Source: an uncultured beta proteobacterium
GTDB lineage: Bacteria; Pseudomonadota; Gammaproteobacteria; Burkholderiales; Burkholderiaceae
NCBI GenBank assembly: GCA_903892315.1
Contig: CAITHY010000158.1
Coordinates: 1 to 14,483 of the forward strand
Direction of reading: 5' to 3'
Length of the DNA stretch: 14,483 bases
How positions within the stretch are numbered: the first letter of the stretch is position 1; every line of letters begins with the position of its first letter. Below, piece by piece: positions 1-7,527 of this stretch. The notes beneath the pieces were generated by a model, which saw nothing but the letters and a program-made list of their open reading frames with translations, did not search any database and was not told the DNA's origin. A program made the position numbers and the translations under genes.

Positions 1-25
1 AGCAGAATTTCCACTGCAAACACCT

Positions 26-110
26 GCCTCGGTGATGGAATTGGTAGACGTGCCGGACTCAAAATCCGGTGCCGCAAGGCGTGGCGGTTCGAGTCCGCCC
101 CGAGGCACCA
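26..110 (+). tRNA. tRNA-Leu (anticodon CAA)
   Basis: Complete tRNA gene. The seven-base acceptor arms GCCTCGG (26-32) and CCGAGGC (100-106) pair perfectly, followed by discriminator A and an encoded CCA end (108-110). The anticodon stem CCGGA/TCCGG encloses loop CTCAAAA, so the anticodon is CAA (60-62) and reads UUG leucine codons. The long variable arm between the anticodon and T arms is typical of class II leucine tRNAs, and the T arm carries GGTTCGAGTCC. It is the only tRNA visible. The 25 bases before it show no clear promoter, which may lie outside the window. Confidence 0.97.
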
Positions 111-134
111 CTCAAAGACGGTTCAGTCCTTGAG
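111..134. other. Hairpin just after the tRNA-Leu CCA end
   Basis: CTCAA (111-115) pairs with TTGAG (130-134) and GAC with GTC inside it, with one A/C mismatch and a GGTTCA loop. It begins at the base after the tRNA CCA, so it could help 3' processing or weakly terminate the tRNA transcript. No T-run follows on either strand, so it is not called a standard intrinsic terminator. It could also sit at the end of the cysB message arriving from the other strand. Confidence 0.35.
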
Positions 135-148
135 CACCCCTGGATTAT

Positions 149-1090
149 CTAAATTTCGTAAGTCTCTGAATCATTATTCATTGCCTGCTCCACAATTTTC
201 TTGGTGAGCGTTGGTGAGAAGAGTTCAATGAAGGTGTAAACAAAAGATCTGAGATAGGCGCCTTGTTTCACGCCAAGATGAGTGACGTTATTTCCAAATA
301 GATGTCCCGCAGGAATTACTTTGAGATTGCGATCTCGATCTGGGTCATAGGCATGGCCAGCAACAATACCAATACCCATGCCGGTTTCTACATAGGTCTT
401 GATAACGTCGGCATCGATCGCTTCCAAAATAATATCGGGTGTAATGTTTCTTTGTGCAAAGGCTGCATCAATCTTACTGCGACCAGCAAATGCCTTGTCG
501 TAAGTGATGATGGGGTATTTAGCAATCTCTTCTAGAGTAAGAGTTGCCTGGTTGAGAAGGGGGTGGCTTAGCGGTACCATGAGTACGTGCTGCCATTGAT
601 ATCCTGGCAAAGCAAGTACGCCCGGGGTATTAGCAATACCTTCAGTAGCAATGGCAATGTCCGCGCGATCATGTGTGAGTAGCTCCGCAATTTGACCTGG
701 GTTACCTTGCTGAATACTCACCTTTACTTTGGGAAAGCGTTTAGTGAATTCAGTGAGTACTTTAGGTAGTGCGTAGCGCGCTTGGGTGTGGGTGGTCGCA
801 ATCACAAGGCTACCTTGATCTTGACTGGCAAAATCTTTGCCCACTCTTTTTAGTGTTTCCACTTCATCGAGGATGCGCTCTATCGAAGTCAGAATACGTT
901 TACCTGGCTCCGTAAGGGATCGAATGCGCTTGCCATGGCGACGAAAGATCTCGACACCTAACTCATCTTCTAATTCAATAATCGCTTTAGAAACCCCTGG
1001 TTGAGAGGTGAATAACGCTTTAGCGGCGGTGGTTAAGTTGAAGTTTTGCCTAACGGCTTCACGCACGAAGCGGAATTGGTGGAGATTCAT
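149..1090 (-). CDS. cysB: CysB-family LysR transcriptional regulator of sulfur assimilation
   Basis: LysR-type regulator of 313 residues, the normal size. Residues 1-60 form the winged helix-turn-helix (NLTTAAKALFTSQPGVSKAI, about 18-37). The rest is the periplasmic-binding-protein-like effector domain. It carries the CysB signature ATTHTQARYALP (98-109), with T100, T102 and Q103 at the positions that bind sulfate or N-acetylserine in Klebsiella CysB. In the family, CysB activates cysteine biosynthesis and sulfate uptake genes when sulfur is scarce. The start ATG (1090-1088) has AGGA six bases upstream. That site lies inside an inverted repeat that could hide it in the mRNA. The gene follows lptG by 62 bases on the same strand and may be co-transcribed with lptFG or use its own promoter. 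Whether it is the master CysB or a paralogue such as Cbl cannot be settled from sequence alone, but the motif favours CysB. Confidence 0.9.
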   Translation of the reverse strand: MNLHQFRFVREAVRQNFNLTTAAKALFTSQPGVSKAIIELEDELGVEIFRRHGKRIRSLTEPGKRILTSIERILDEVETLKRVGKDFASQDQGSLVIATTHTQARYALPKVLTEFTKRFPKVKVSIQQGNPGQIAELLTHDRADIAIATEGIANTPGVLALPGYQWQHVLMVPLSHPLLNQATLTLEEIAKYPIITYDKAFAGRSKIDAAFAQRNITPDIILEAIDADVIKTYVETGMGIGIVAGHAYDPDRDRNLKVIPAGHLFGNNVTHLGVKQGAYLRSFVYTFIELFSPTLTKKIVEQAMNNDSETYEI

Positions 1091-1093
1091 CAG

Positions 1094-1129
1094 GATTCCT
1101 ATCTATATATCAGCGCTGATATAGGAATC
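1094..1129 (-). promoter_or_regulatory. Inverted repeat covering the cysB ribosome binding site
   Basis: On the cysB coding strand GATTCCT (1129-1123) pairs with AGGAATC (1100-1094). Inside these, ATATCAGC pairs with GCTGATAT (1122-1107, a perfect 16-base palindrome), with a six-base bulge ATAGAT on one side. The AGGA that serves as cysB ribosome binding site is part of the right outer arm, so the folded RNA would sequester it. As DNA it could instead be an operator, for example for autoregulation as known for CysB. It has no T-run, so it is a poor terminator for lptG. Confidence 0.55.
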
Positions 1130-1152
1130 AAATTCTAAATGATTTTTGGGTA

Positions 1153-2307
1153 TTAAGCCTTGGAAACCCAGCGCAAGCCAAAGAGCGCCAATAGGAAGTA
1201 CAGCAAAGGTGGGGTGAGGGCCGTGAGGAGCGCTGGCCAGGAGCCCAAGAGCCCGACGTTAGAGAAGAGGGAATTAAATAGCTGGAAGCTCATACCCAGC
1301 ATGATGCCGCCAAAAACCTTGATGCCAACACTGCCTGCCCGAACCTTAAGATAGGCAAACGGAAGTGCTAGCGTGAGCATCACAAAAATGGTGAAGGGGT
1401 AAACCACCTTCTTCCAGAAGGCAATGGAGTGCCTCTCAGCATCTTGTTTGTTTTCACGCAGATGGGAGATAAAGCGACCTAAACTCATAATTGACATTTT
1501 TTCGGGGCTAATTAAGAGCACGTTCAAAATTTGAGGGGTGACTTCTGATTCCAAGGTGAGAATCGGATGCGTAAAAGTTTGTGCAGAAAAGACGGGGTTT
1601 AGCGGGTCAGATTGTTTTGTTTCTTTAAAGCGAGTTTCAGTGACATCGTTTAAGACCCAGATGCCTGTCTCATCAAACTGTCCTGAGACTGCGCTACGAA
1701 TAGAGAGGAGATGATAGGTGTCATCAAACTCATACATGCGGATATTGTGAATCTCATTGTCCTTATTAACGTTACCTACGTTGACATAGCGCACGCCTGG
1801 TCGAACAGGTCCGCTACCATCTTCGTCGCGCAGGCGATCCTTTACCCAAACGCCGGTTTTAAATTGGGATGTATAGGCTGACCCCATCGCCTTCATGCGA
1901 ATCTGATCAGACTTTGCTTCGCTGTAAGGGCCAACCCACTCGCTCATGATGAGTGTGAGCGCAATCAATGGAAGTGAAATTTTTGTGAGAGTAATGAGTC
2001 CACGTTTAACGTCTAACCCGGCAATACGCAAAATGGTGAATTCAGACTGGCTGGCTAGCATCGCAAACACATAGATACTGCCAATTAAGCCTGCAATAGG
2101 GATGATTTCGGAGATTCGGCTTGGTGCCTTTAAGAGAACGTGGAGTAGGGCCAGAGGAAGTGTGTAAGCCCCTTGCACGGAACCTAATTCGCTCAAGATG
2201 TCGAAGAATAAAAACAAAGCTACCAAGGCGAACAAGATAAAACCAAAAGCAGCATAAATCTGCTTGGCTAGATAACGCTCATAAATGAAGGGGAAGAGCA
2301 ATTTCAT
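1153..2307 (-). CDS. lptG: LPS export ABC transporter permease LptG
   Basis: Inner-membrane subunit of the LptB2FG complex, which extracts lipopolysaccharide from the inner membrane and drives it across the periplasm through LptC/LptA to LptDE. It has 384 residues, close to the usual 360-390. The layout is that of the YjgP/YjgQ family: three helices near residues 16-38, 57-80 and 100-120, a large periplasmic beta-jellyroll of about 180 residues, then three C-terminal helices between about 305 and 380. The stretch SQSEFTILRIAGLDVKR (87-103) between helices 2 and 3 is the cytoplasmic coupling helix that contacts LptB. The start overlaps the lptF stop in an ATGA (2307-2304), implying translational coupling. 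LptF and LptG are homologues; this second, coupled position is the usual one for LptG. lptB is not in the window, as is usual. Confidence 0.93.
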   Translation of the reverse strand: MKLLFPFIYERYLAKQIYAAFGFILFALVALFLFFDILSELGSVQGAYTLPLALLHVLLKAPSRISEIIPIAGLIGSIYVFAMLASQSEFTILRIAGLDVKRGLITLTKISLPLIALTLIMSEWVGPYSEAKSDQIRMKAMGSAYTSQFKTGVWVKDRLRDEDGSGPVRPGVRYVNVGNVNKDNEIHNIRMYEFDDTYHLLSIRSAVSGQFDETGIWVLNDVTETRFKETKQSDPLNPVFSAQTFTHPILTLESEVTPQILNVLLISPEKMSIMSLGRFISHLRENKQDAERHSIAFWKKVVYPFTIFVMLTLALPFAYLKVRAGSVGIKVFGGIMLGMSFQLFNSLFSNVGLLGSWPALLTALTPPLLYFLLALFGLRWVSKA

Positions 2308-3419
2308 TTAGTGGCCATCGAGGCGGGCAATTGACGGCGCCACCACTTTAAAGAAGGATTAATGCGATTCCGAATTAAGGCTGTCGCAATTAAAAGAGCG
2401 AGTAAGTGGATGGGCCAGACAGCAACAAAAACACTGACCCTACCTTGCGAGACGAAATTTTGCGTCAGGTTTAGTAAGTTGCTATAGATTAGATAAATTA
2501 AGACCGCATAAAACATCGCAGTGTAATTACCTAAACGAGGGTTCACATAAGCAAGTGGTATAGCGATGAGTACTAAACCCAATGCCATCAATGGCAAGCC
2601 AATCCGCCACAGTAACTCTGCGCGATTAGGATTAGTGGCGACTGGATTGGGATCATTCAAAAGCTCGGTGACCGTCTTCTCACGATCACGCGGTGCGGGG
2701 GCTAATGCGTCTTTGCTGCGTATCTTGGTGCTGTACTCGTTAAATTCCAGAATTCTAAAATCGGGCTGAGTGGGTTGTCCCTCATAGCGTCTACCATTGT
2801 GAAGAACAATGGATTTCTCACCACCTGCAGAGTTTTGAATATAGCCAGTTTGGGAAACTGCAATACTCAGTCGACCATTCTTGGAGTCGGCTACGAAGAT
2901 ATTCTTGACTTCGCTTTTATTGACATCGAGCTCTTCAATGAAAAATACGCGCTCTGCTTTTGCGGACTCTTTAAATTGTCCAGCACTCACCATAGATACA
3001 TCATCGCGTTGTTGAAAACGTTGACTAATCAAAGTAGATTCCCGATTGGCCCATGGCCAAACAAAGAGAGCTAGGAGTGCGATCACAATAATGAGCGGCG
3101 TGGCAAATTGCAGAATAGGGCGAATCAGATTGGTAACGCTTATGCCGCTAGCAAACCAAACAATCATTTCTGAATCTTTGTACCAGCGCACTAGAACAAT
3201 GAGGGTTGCGACAAATAGAGAGACTGTCAACAGAACTGCAAGATAACCTAGGGTAGCCAATGCAATTAAAACGAGTGCATCTTCTGGGTTGACCACGCCG
3301 TTAGCGGCATAACCCAAAATTCGGATCACCAAGGTAGTCACCATAATGGTGACTAAGACTAAAAAGACCCCGCCAGTCGTAAAACTGAGTTCGCGGCGAA
3401 GGGCCTGGTTAAAAATCAT
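2304..3419 (-). CDS. lptF: LPS export ABC transporter permease LptF
   Basis: Partner permease of LptG in the LptB2FG lipopolysaccharide exporter of the inner membrane. It has 371 residues. The N-terminal helices lie near residues 15-35, 48-76 and 103-123, with the coupling-helix segment WYKDSEMIVWFASGIS (79-94) between helices 2 and 3. A periplasmic domain (about 125-265) follows, then helices near 272-290, 298-318 and 332-350. The order lptF then lptG, divergent from pepA, is widely conserved in beta- and gammaproteobacteria and supports the assignment. The ATG at 3419-3417 has no convincing Shine-Dalgarno; the leader just upstream is AT-rich. The start lies in a nine-base repeat (CATGAGAAT) that recurs inverted at 3493-3501. 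Confidence 0.93.
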   Translation of the reverse strand: MIFNQALRRELSFTTGGVFLVLVTIMVTTLVIRILGYAANGVVNPEDALVLIALATLGYLAVLLTVSLFVATLIVLVRWYKDSEMIVWFASGISVTNLIRPILQFATPLIIVIALLALFVWPWANRESTLISQRFQQRDDVSMVSAGQFKESAKAERVFFIEELDVNKSEVKNIFVADSKNGRLSIAVSQTGYIQNSAGGEKSIVLHNGRRYEGQPTQPDFRILEFNEYSTKIRSKDALAPAPRDREKTVTELLNDPNPVATNPNRAELLWRIGLPLMALGLVLIAIPLAYVNPRLGNYTAMFYAVLIYLIYSNLLNLTQNFVSQGRVSVFVAVWPIHLLALLIATALIRNRINPSLKWWRRQLPASMATK

Positions 3420-3511
3420 GAGAATTTATAGGTCTGGATTTAAAGGGTTATTGGTTTTGAAATAGCTTATATTGCTGGTGACAAGGGAAGTTATTCTCAT
3501 GTCGGAGGATA

Positions 3512-3550
3512 ATGGATAAACGTCCCAAATTAGCAGATTACCCCTTTTGA
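3512..3550 (+). CDS. Possible 12-residue leader peptide upstream of pepA
   Basis: Very short ORF MDKRPKLADYPF ending in TGA. It is listed because its ATG (3512-3514) is preceded by GGAGG (3504-3508), a stronger ribosome binding site than that of pepA, which starts 25 bases after its stop in another frame. It could be a translated leader that affects pepA expression, or a chance ORF. There is no amino-acid run typical of attenuation peptides and no terminator hairpin after it. A six-codon alternative in another frame (ATG at 3499, TAA) spans the same GGAGG and is less likely. Confidence 0.25.
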   Translation: MDKRPKLADYPF

Positions 3551-3575
3551 ATCGACCAAAACACTGTAATAGATT

Positions 3576-5186
3576 ATGACAATTCAATTCAGCACCAAGA
3601 TTTTCCCTCAAGCAGACCTTCAGAGCCTAAAACTCCAGAAATCCAGTCTCAAAACCTTGCTTGGTAATGCTACCGACTGTTTGGTGTTGGCGTATTCCAA
3701 AGCAGATTTAGAGAGTTTCTCAGGCGCTAAGGGCGCTAAGACGAAAGTAGGATTTTTGTCAGAGTTAGATCTCTTGCTTGGTGGCTCAGTCAATCACGCC
3801 AATATGATTGGTGATTTAGATTCCAAGCAAGCCTCAGTGTGTCTGTTGCGCGCAGAAAAATCTTGGTCAAGCAATGGGATTAAAGCAAAAAGGGTACTGC
3901 TAGTGAGCTTGGGCGATGTGCATCTTGCTAGCGAACGGAGTTTGACTACTTATTCCAAAGTTGCTCGTGCAGCTTTGAAGGCATTGAGCGGTGGATCGAT
4001 TGAGAGTGCGCTTTGGTTTACACCAAGTTTTGCGCTGGCTCACAATGCTGATTTCATTGCAGAAGAAGTTCGCCTTACCGTTCAATACGCCGGTGATCAG
4101 GCTTACCGTTTTGGTGTGCGTCAGCCTGCCATGAAATTCAAAGTAAAAGATAAAGCAGATACTTTTAAGCATCTCGTGTTTGCAGGTAACGATACCTGTG
4201 CTAAAGAGCTTAAGGCTGCGGTAGAGCAGGGTGTCGCCATAGTGGAAGGCATGCATCTGGCCAAGGACCTAGGTAATCTTCCTCCAAACATCTGCACACC
4301 AACCTACCTCGGTAAGACTGCGCAGGGTTTAAGTAAAAAGACTGCCCTTAAAGTGGATGTTCTTGGGCTTAAACAAATTGAAGCCTTGGGAATGGGCTCA
4401 TTCTTATCTGTTGCCAAGGGATCTGCTACCCCGCCGCAATTTATTGTGATGAAGCATCAGGGTGGCAAAGTAGGGGAAGCTCCGATTGTCTTGGTTGGCA
4501 AGGGAATCACATTTGATACTGGCGGAATTTCATTAAAGCCAGGTGAAGCCATGGATGAAATGAAGTACGACATGTGTGGTGCAGCTTCAGTAATTGGCAC
4601 GATGTACTCCGTTGCTTTAATGAAGCTCAAGAAGAATGTGATTGGCGTCATTCCTACTTGTGAAAATATGCCATCAGGCCAAGCAACTCGTCCCGGCGAT
4701 ATTGTGAAGAGCATGTCTGGACAGACCATTGAGATTCTCAATACGGATGCAGAGGGTCGTTTAATTCTGTGTGATGCGTTGACTTATGTAGAACGCTTTA
4801 AGCCTGCGGCAGTCATCGATATTGCTACCTTAACCGGCGCCTGCGTGATTGCTTTAGGCCACGTACACAGCGGTTTATTTTCTGAGGATGAGAGCTTGGT
4901 GAGTGAACTTACTAAAGCGGGCCATGCTTCTTTGGATACTGTATGGCGTTTGCCTTTAGATGCTGCCTACCATGAGCAACTCAAATCGAATTTTGCAGAT
5001 GTAGCTAATATTGGTGGTCGTCCTGCTGGTAGCGTGACTGCGGCTTGCTTCCTATCTCGCTTTACCGAGAAATACAAATGGGCACATTTGGATATCGCTG
5101 GTACGGCATGGAAGAGTGGCGCCGCTAAAGGCTCTACCGGTCGTCCTGTACCACTTTTGGTGAACTTCTTGCTCGAGCGCAAGTAA
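3576..5186 (+). CDS. pepA: Leucyl aminopeptidase PepA (M17 family, cytosol aminopeptidase)
   Basis: Two-metal exopeptidase that releases N-terminal residues, leucine preferred, from peptides in the cytoplasm. It has 536 residues, slightly longer than the common 490-510. The N-terminal macro-like domain covers about 1-195 and the catalytic domain about 200-536. The family signature NTDAEGRL is at 389-396. Expected metal ligands are present: K309, D314, D332, D391 and E393, with catalytic K321 and R395. In E. coli, PepA also binds DNA (Xer recombination at cer, carAB control); whether this one does is unknown. The start MTIQFSTKIFPQ fits the family N-terminus but lacks a good Shine-Dalgarno. 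It is divergent from lptF and followed by holC, a conserved arrangement. Confidence 0.96.
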   Translation: MTIQFSTKIFPQADLQSLKLQKSSLKTLLGNATDCLVLAYSKADLESFSGAKGAKTKVGFLSELDLLLGGSVNHANMIGDLDSKQASVCLLRAEKSWSSNGIKAKRVLLVSLGDVHLASERSLTTYSKVARAALKALSGGSIESALWFTPSFALAHNADFIAEEVRLTVQYAGDQAYRFGVRQPAMKFKVKDKADTFKHLVFAGNDTCAKELKAAVEQGVAIVEGMHLAKDLGNLPPNICTPTYLGKTAQGLSKKTALKVDVLGLKQIEALGMGSFLSVAKGSATPPQFIVMKHQGGKVGEAPIVLVGKGITFDTGGISLKPGEAMDEMKYDMCGAASVIGTMYSVALMKLKKNVIGVIPTCENMPSGQATRPGDIVKSMSGQTIEILNTDAEGRLILCDALTYVERFKPAAVIDIATLTGACVIALGHVHSGLFSEDESLVSELTKAGHASLDTVWRLPLDAAYHEQLKSNFADVANIGGRPAGSVTAACFLSRFTEKYKWAHLDIAGTAWKSGAAKGSTGRPVPLLVNFLLERK

Positions 5187-5214
5187 AAGCCTGGGTTTTG
5201 TGGATCAACATTTA

Positions 5215-5679
5215 ATGGCTCGCATCGATTTTCATAGCAATGTCAGTGACAAGCTGGAATACGCTTGTCGCCTCACCCGTAAGATTTGGAGTGCTACGCC
5301 TGAAGGTGAGCCAGTTCGCAATATTGTGATGGTCGGCGAGAAGGCGGATCTGAAAAAGTTGAACGAACTTCTTTGGACATTTAGCAGTACTGATTTCTTG
5401 CCACATTGTTTTATTGAAGATGAGGCTGCAGCGGAAACGCCCATCATCTTGACTGATGACTTTGCTTCCTCGGCGCTGAACAACATTCCCCATGCTGATG
5501 TCATGATCCATTTGGGAATGCGTATGCCTGCTGATGTAGCGGCTTTGGTTGCGCGTTTTCCCAGAATCGTTGAGGTAGTCACGGTGAATGAGGCAGAGCG
5601 TTTGGCAGGGCGTGAGCGTTTTAAAGCCTACCGAGAGTTGGGTCACGAGTTGCATAACTTTGATCAATCCAAAAGCTAA
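5215..5679 (+). CDS. holC: DNA polymerase III subunit chi (HolC)
   Basis: Chi subunit of the clamp-loader complex. It links the psi subunit to single-strand DNA-binding protein during replication. 154 residues from the chosen start, normal for the betaproteobacterial form. The N-terminus [10 protein letters not shown], followed by [13 protein letters not shown], is typical of HolC, as are [15 protein letters not shown] (about 54-68) and the PIILTDD segment (about 76-82). The chosen ATG at 5215 matches the family N-terminus. A GTG at 5200 in the same frame would add five residues (MDQHL); neither has a clear ribosome binding site. The gene follows pepA by 28 bases, the usual pepA-holC linkage, and is followed five bases later by lgt, suggesting one transcript. 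In E. coli valS follows holC instead. Confidence 0.9.
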   Translation: MARIDFHSNVSDKLEYACRLTRKIWSATPEGEPVRNIVMVGEKADLKKLNELLWTFSSTDFLPHCFIEDEAAAETPIILTDDFASSALNNIPHADVMIHLGMRMPADVAALVARFPRIVEVVTVNEAERLAGRERFKAYRELGHELHNFDQSKS

Positions 5680-5684
5680 GAACC

Positions 5685-6473
5685 ATGTTGATTCATCCAC
5701 AGTTTGACCCTGCAGCAATTCGGATTGGATCTTTTGCAATTCATTGGTATGGCTTGATGTATTTGATGGCCTTTGTTCAATTCTTGCTTTTAGGTCGTTT
5801 ACGCATTAAAGCGCCGCGCTATCAAGCTCTGGGCTGGACATATCAAGATCTTGAAGATCTCCTCTTTGCTGGGGTTCTTGGTGTGGTATTGGGTGGTCGC
5901 TTAGGCTACACCTTGTTTTATATGCCAGGCTTCTATCTATCTCATCCCTTGAGCATTTTGAAAATCTGGGAAGGTGGCATGTCTTTTCATGGTGGCTTGC
6001 TGGGGGTCTTAGTTGCGCTCTACTGGTTTGCTAAAAAGCGCAAGACTACTTTTTTTGTCGTGAGTGATTTGGTTGCGCCACTAGTTCCCTTCGGTTTGGC
6101 TTTTGGTCGCCTGGGGAACTTTATTAATGGCGAGTTGTGGGGTAGGCCTACCGATCTGCCTTGGGCTATGGTGTTTCCTTTGGTAGATTCCGTTCCGCGC
6201 CATCCATCACAGATTTATCAATTGCTTGGTGAGGGTGTGTTACTCGGAATTGCACTCTGGATTTATGCAGCTAAGCCAAGAGGTGTTGGTCAGATATCTG
6301 GATTTTTCTTACTGGGCTACGGTATTTGCCGCTTCTTAGCTGAGTATGCGCGTGAGCCCGATTCCTTCTTGGGTCTTTTGGGCTTAGGCTTGTCTATGGG
6401 TCAGTGGTTATGTGTGCCTATGATGTTGTTTGGTCTTTATCTCATGACTGTATTTAAATCGCGGAGTAAGTAA
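5685..6473 (+). CDS. lgt: Phosphatidylglycerol-prolipoprotein diacylglyceryl transferase Lgt
   Basis: Inner-membrane enzyme for the first step of lipoprotein maturation: it moves diacylglycerol from phosphatidylglycerol to the lipobox cysteine. 262 residues with about seven hydrophobic helices, as usual. The family signature [13 protein letters not shown] is at 141-153, containing R142, N145 and E150, which correspond to E. coli R143, N146 and E151. The motif SFHGGLLG (100-107) holds H102, the counterpart of E. coli H103. RHPSQIYQ (172-179) and AEYAREPD (219-226) are further conserved stretches. The start ATG follows the holC stop by five bases. The TAA at 6471-6473 precedes the LysR gene by seven bases, so a shared transcript with the regulator is possible. 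Confidence 0.96.
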   Translation: MLIHPQFDPAAIRIGSFAIHWYGLMYLMAFVQFLLLGRLRIKAPRYQALGWTYQDLEDLLFAGVLGVVLGGRLGYTLFYMPGFYLSHPLSILKIWEGGMSFHGGLLGVLVALYWFAKKRKTTFFVVSDLVAPLVPFGLAFGRLGNFINGELWGRPTDLPWAMVFPLVDSVPRHPSQIYQLLGEGVLLGIALWIYAAKPRGVGQISGFFLLGYGICRFLAEYAREPDSFLGLLGLGLSMGQWLCVPMMLFGLYLMTVFKSRSK

Positions 6474-6480
6474 ACAGCTC

Positions 6481-7389
6481 ATGCTGAATGAAGAGTTGAC
6501 ACTGCGAAAATTAGAGGTACTGTGCTCGTTTGTTCGCACTGGTAGCCTTTCTAAAACAGCAGAAGAGTTGCGCCTAAGTTCAGTCAGCATTCATAAGGCA
6601 TTGCATTCCCTAGAATCTGGCATAGGGTGCGCTCTATTTGTAAAAGATGGGCGTCAGTTAAAAGCCTTACCAGCAGCTATTTATTTGGCTGAAGCAAGTG
6701 CAGATCTATTGGCTGATGTAGAGCGCGTTCTGAAAAAGACCAGAGCCAAAGCTGGCGTTGAAAGTGGGCAAATCCGCCTGGGGTCAATGTACTCTTTGAC
6801 AGCCAACATCATTCCAAGAGTCATTATGGGTACTAAAATCCGGAGACCTGACTTAGATATTGATTTATATCTGGGATCTAATGAGGACCTGATGAAGAGA
6901 CTCAGTGAGGGCAATGTAGATGCAGTAGTGATGGCAGTTCCGATAAGGGATCTTCCGGAGGGGGTCCAGGTAGTACCCCTCTTTGAGGATCAATTGTTTT
7001 TAGCTTCCTCCAAGAACAATAAGCCAGTCGAAGCCAATATTGATTTATCTGCATACCGGAATGAAAAATTTCTGACCCTGCAGGATGGTTTTGCCACCAC
7101 TTCAGGATTTTATGAAGCTTTCCAGTTGGCTGGATTTGCCCCTAATGTAGTCATGAAGGTGGGTGACATCTTTTCTCTCATGAATATGGTCTCTGGAGAT
7201 CTGGGAAGATCTTTATTGCCTGGAAGGGTAAAGGCTTTAATGGGCGATGCGATCGAATTTACCCCTTTATTGCCAAAATATCAGGTCACCCAACGTATTG
7301 GCCTAATGTACCTCCAGGCTAATGAATCAAACCCTAATATCCTTGCTATAGCGGCTGAAACCCGCATGTTGCATCGCAATAATTCCTAG
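6481..7389 (+). CDS. mdcR: LysR-family regulator, MdcR-like (malonate utilisation)
   Basis: 302-residue LysR-type regulator. The helix-turn-helix lies at about 20-45 (GSLSKTAEELRLSSVSIHKA) and the effector domain runs from about 96. Several stretches match what I remember of MdcR/MauR malonate regulators: LRKLEVL near the start, SSVSIHKALHSLE, IRLGSMYSLT, PRVIMGTKIRRPDLDIDL, VVPLFED, FATTSGFYEAFQLAGF and the final LAIAAETRM. This similarity is from memory, not a search. The location just before a malonyl-CoA decarboxylase/TRAP/MatB operon supports the role. MdcR normally activates malonate decarboxylase (mdc) genes, so here it would activate a different malonate pathway. It reads in the same direction as its probable target, unlike many divergently placed LysR genes. 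No Shine-Dalgarno is close to the ATG (GGAG lies about 18 bases upstream). Co-transcription with lgt may supply basal expression. Confidence 0.8.
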   Translation: MLNEELTLRKLEVLCSFVRTGSLSKTAEELRLSSVSIHKALHSLESGIGCALFVKDGRQLKALPAAIYLAEASADLLADVERVLKKTRAKAGVESGQIRLGSMYSLTANIIPRVIMGTKIRRPDLDIDLYLGSNEDLMKRLSEGNVDAVVMAVPIRDLPEGVQVVPLFEDQLFLASSKNNKPVEANIDLSAYRNEKFLTLQDGFATTSGFYEAFQLAGFAPNVVMKVGDIFSLMNMVSGDLGRSLLPGRVKALMGDAIEFTPLLPKYQVTQRIGLMYLQANESNPNILAIAAETRMLHRNNS

Positions 7390-7416
7390 GCCCATCTTGA
7401 TACACCGGTTAAATAA

Positions 7417-7431
7417 TTAACTTAAAGTTAA
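7417..7431. promoter_or_regulatory. Palindrome 1 of the malonate operon control region (candidate LysR recognition site)
   Basis: TTAACTT and AAGTTAA flank a single central A, giving a perfect 15-base inverted repeat. It contains the T-N11-A pattern (T7418, A7430) typical of LysR recognition sites. If transcription of the decarboxylase starts near 7487, its centre is at about -63, the classical place for a LysR anchor site. The start site is inferred, not known. It overlaps palindrome 2 by four bases. Confidence 0.55.
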
Positions 7432-7451
7432 TGAATATATACTTTCATTAA
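7428..7451. promoter_or_regulatory. Palindrome 2 of the malonate operon control region
   Basis: TTAATGAA (7428-7435) and TTCATTAA (7444-7451) are exact reverse complements separated by an AT-rich eight-base spacer. The repeat shares its first four bases with palindrome 1, so the two sites may hold adjacent dimers of one regulator tetramer. An AT-rich region will produce some palindromes by chance, but eight-base arms are unlikely in such a short gap. Confidence 0.5.
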
Positions 7452-7480
7452 TTGATTCAGGTATAGCTCAGCTATACATT
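7452..7480 (+). promoter_or_regulatory. Candidate promoter of the malonate operon with embedded operator
   Basis: A possible -35 TTGATT (7452-7457) and -10 TACATT (7475-7480) are 17 bases apart; TATACA at 7473-7478 is an alternative -10. The spacer is largely occupied by a perfect 17-base inverted repeat, GTATAGCT and AGCTATAC around a central C (7461-7477). This is a position where a bound protein would block or remodel RNA polymerase. The promoter match is moderate; the palindrome is certain. Both lie before the malonyl-CoA decarboxylase gene, whose start is 47 bases downstream. Confidence 0.5.
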
Positions 7481-7527
7481 AGTAATCGAGCCCTCACCTT
7501 TTGGGTTGAATTCTTTGAGAGATACAC

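Noticed and set aside
26..110. tRNA-Leu as the attachment site of an integrated element
   Set aside because: No integrase gene and no second copy of the tRNA 3' end was noticed in the window; the neighbouring genes are core functions.
3426..3611. 61-codon minus-strand frame across the lptF-pepA spacer
   Set aside because: It overlaps the pepA start. It has no Shine-Dalgarno and no recognisable protein character; the spacer is better explained as regulatory.
3900..4256. 118-codon minus-strand frame inside pepA
   Set aside because: Opposite a strongly conserved M17 peptidase; no ribosome binding site or domain.
5212..5739. 175-codon open frame on the minus strand over holC
   Set aside because: It lies wholly opposite holC and the start of lgt. 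Its translation is rich in Cys, His and Gln with no recognisable domain, and HolC in the sense strand is a clear family match.
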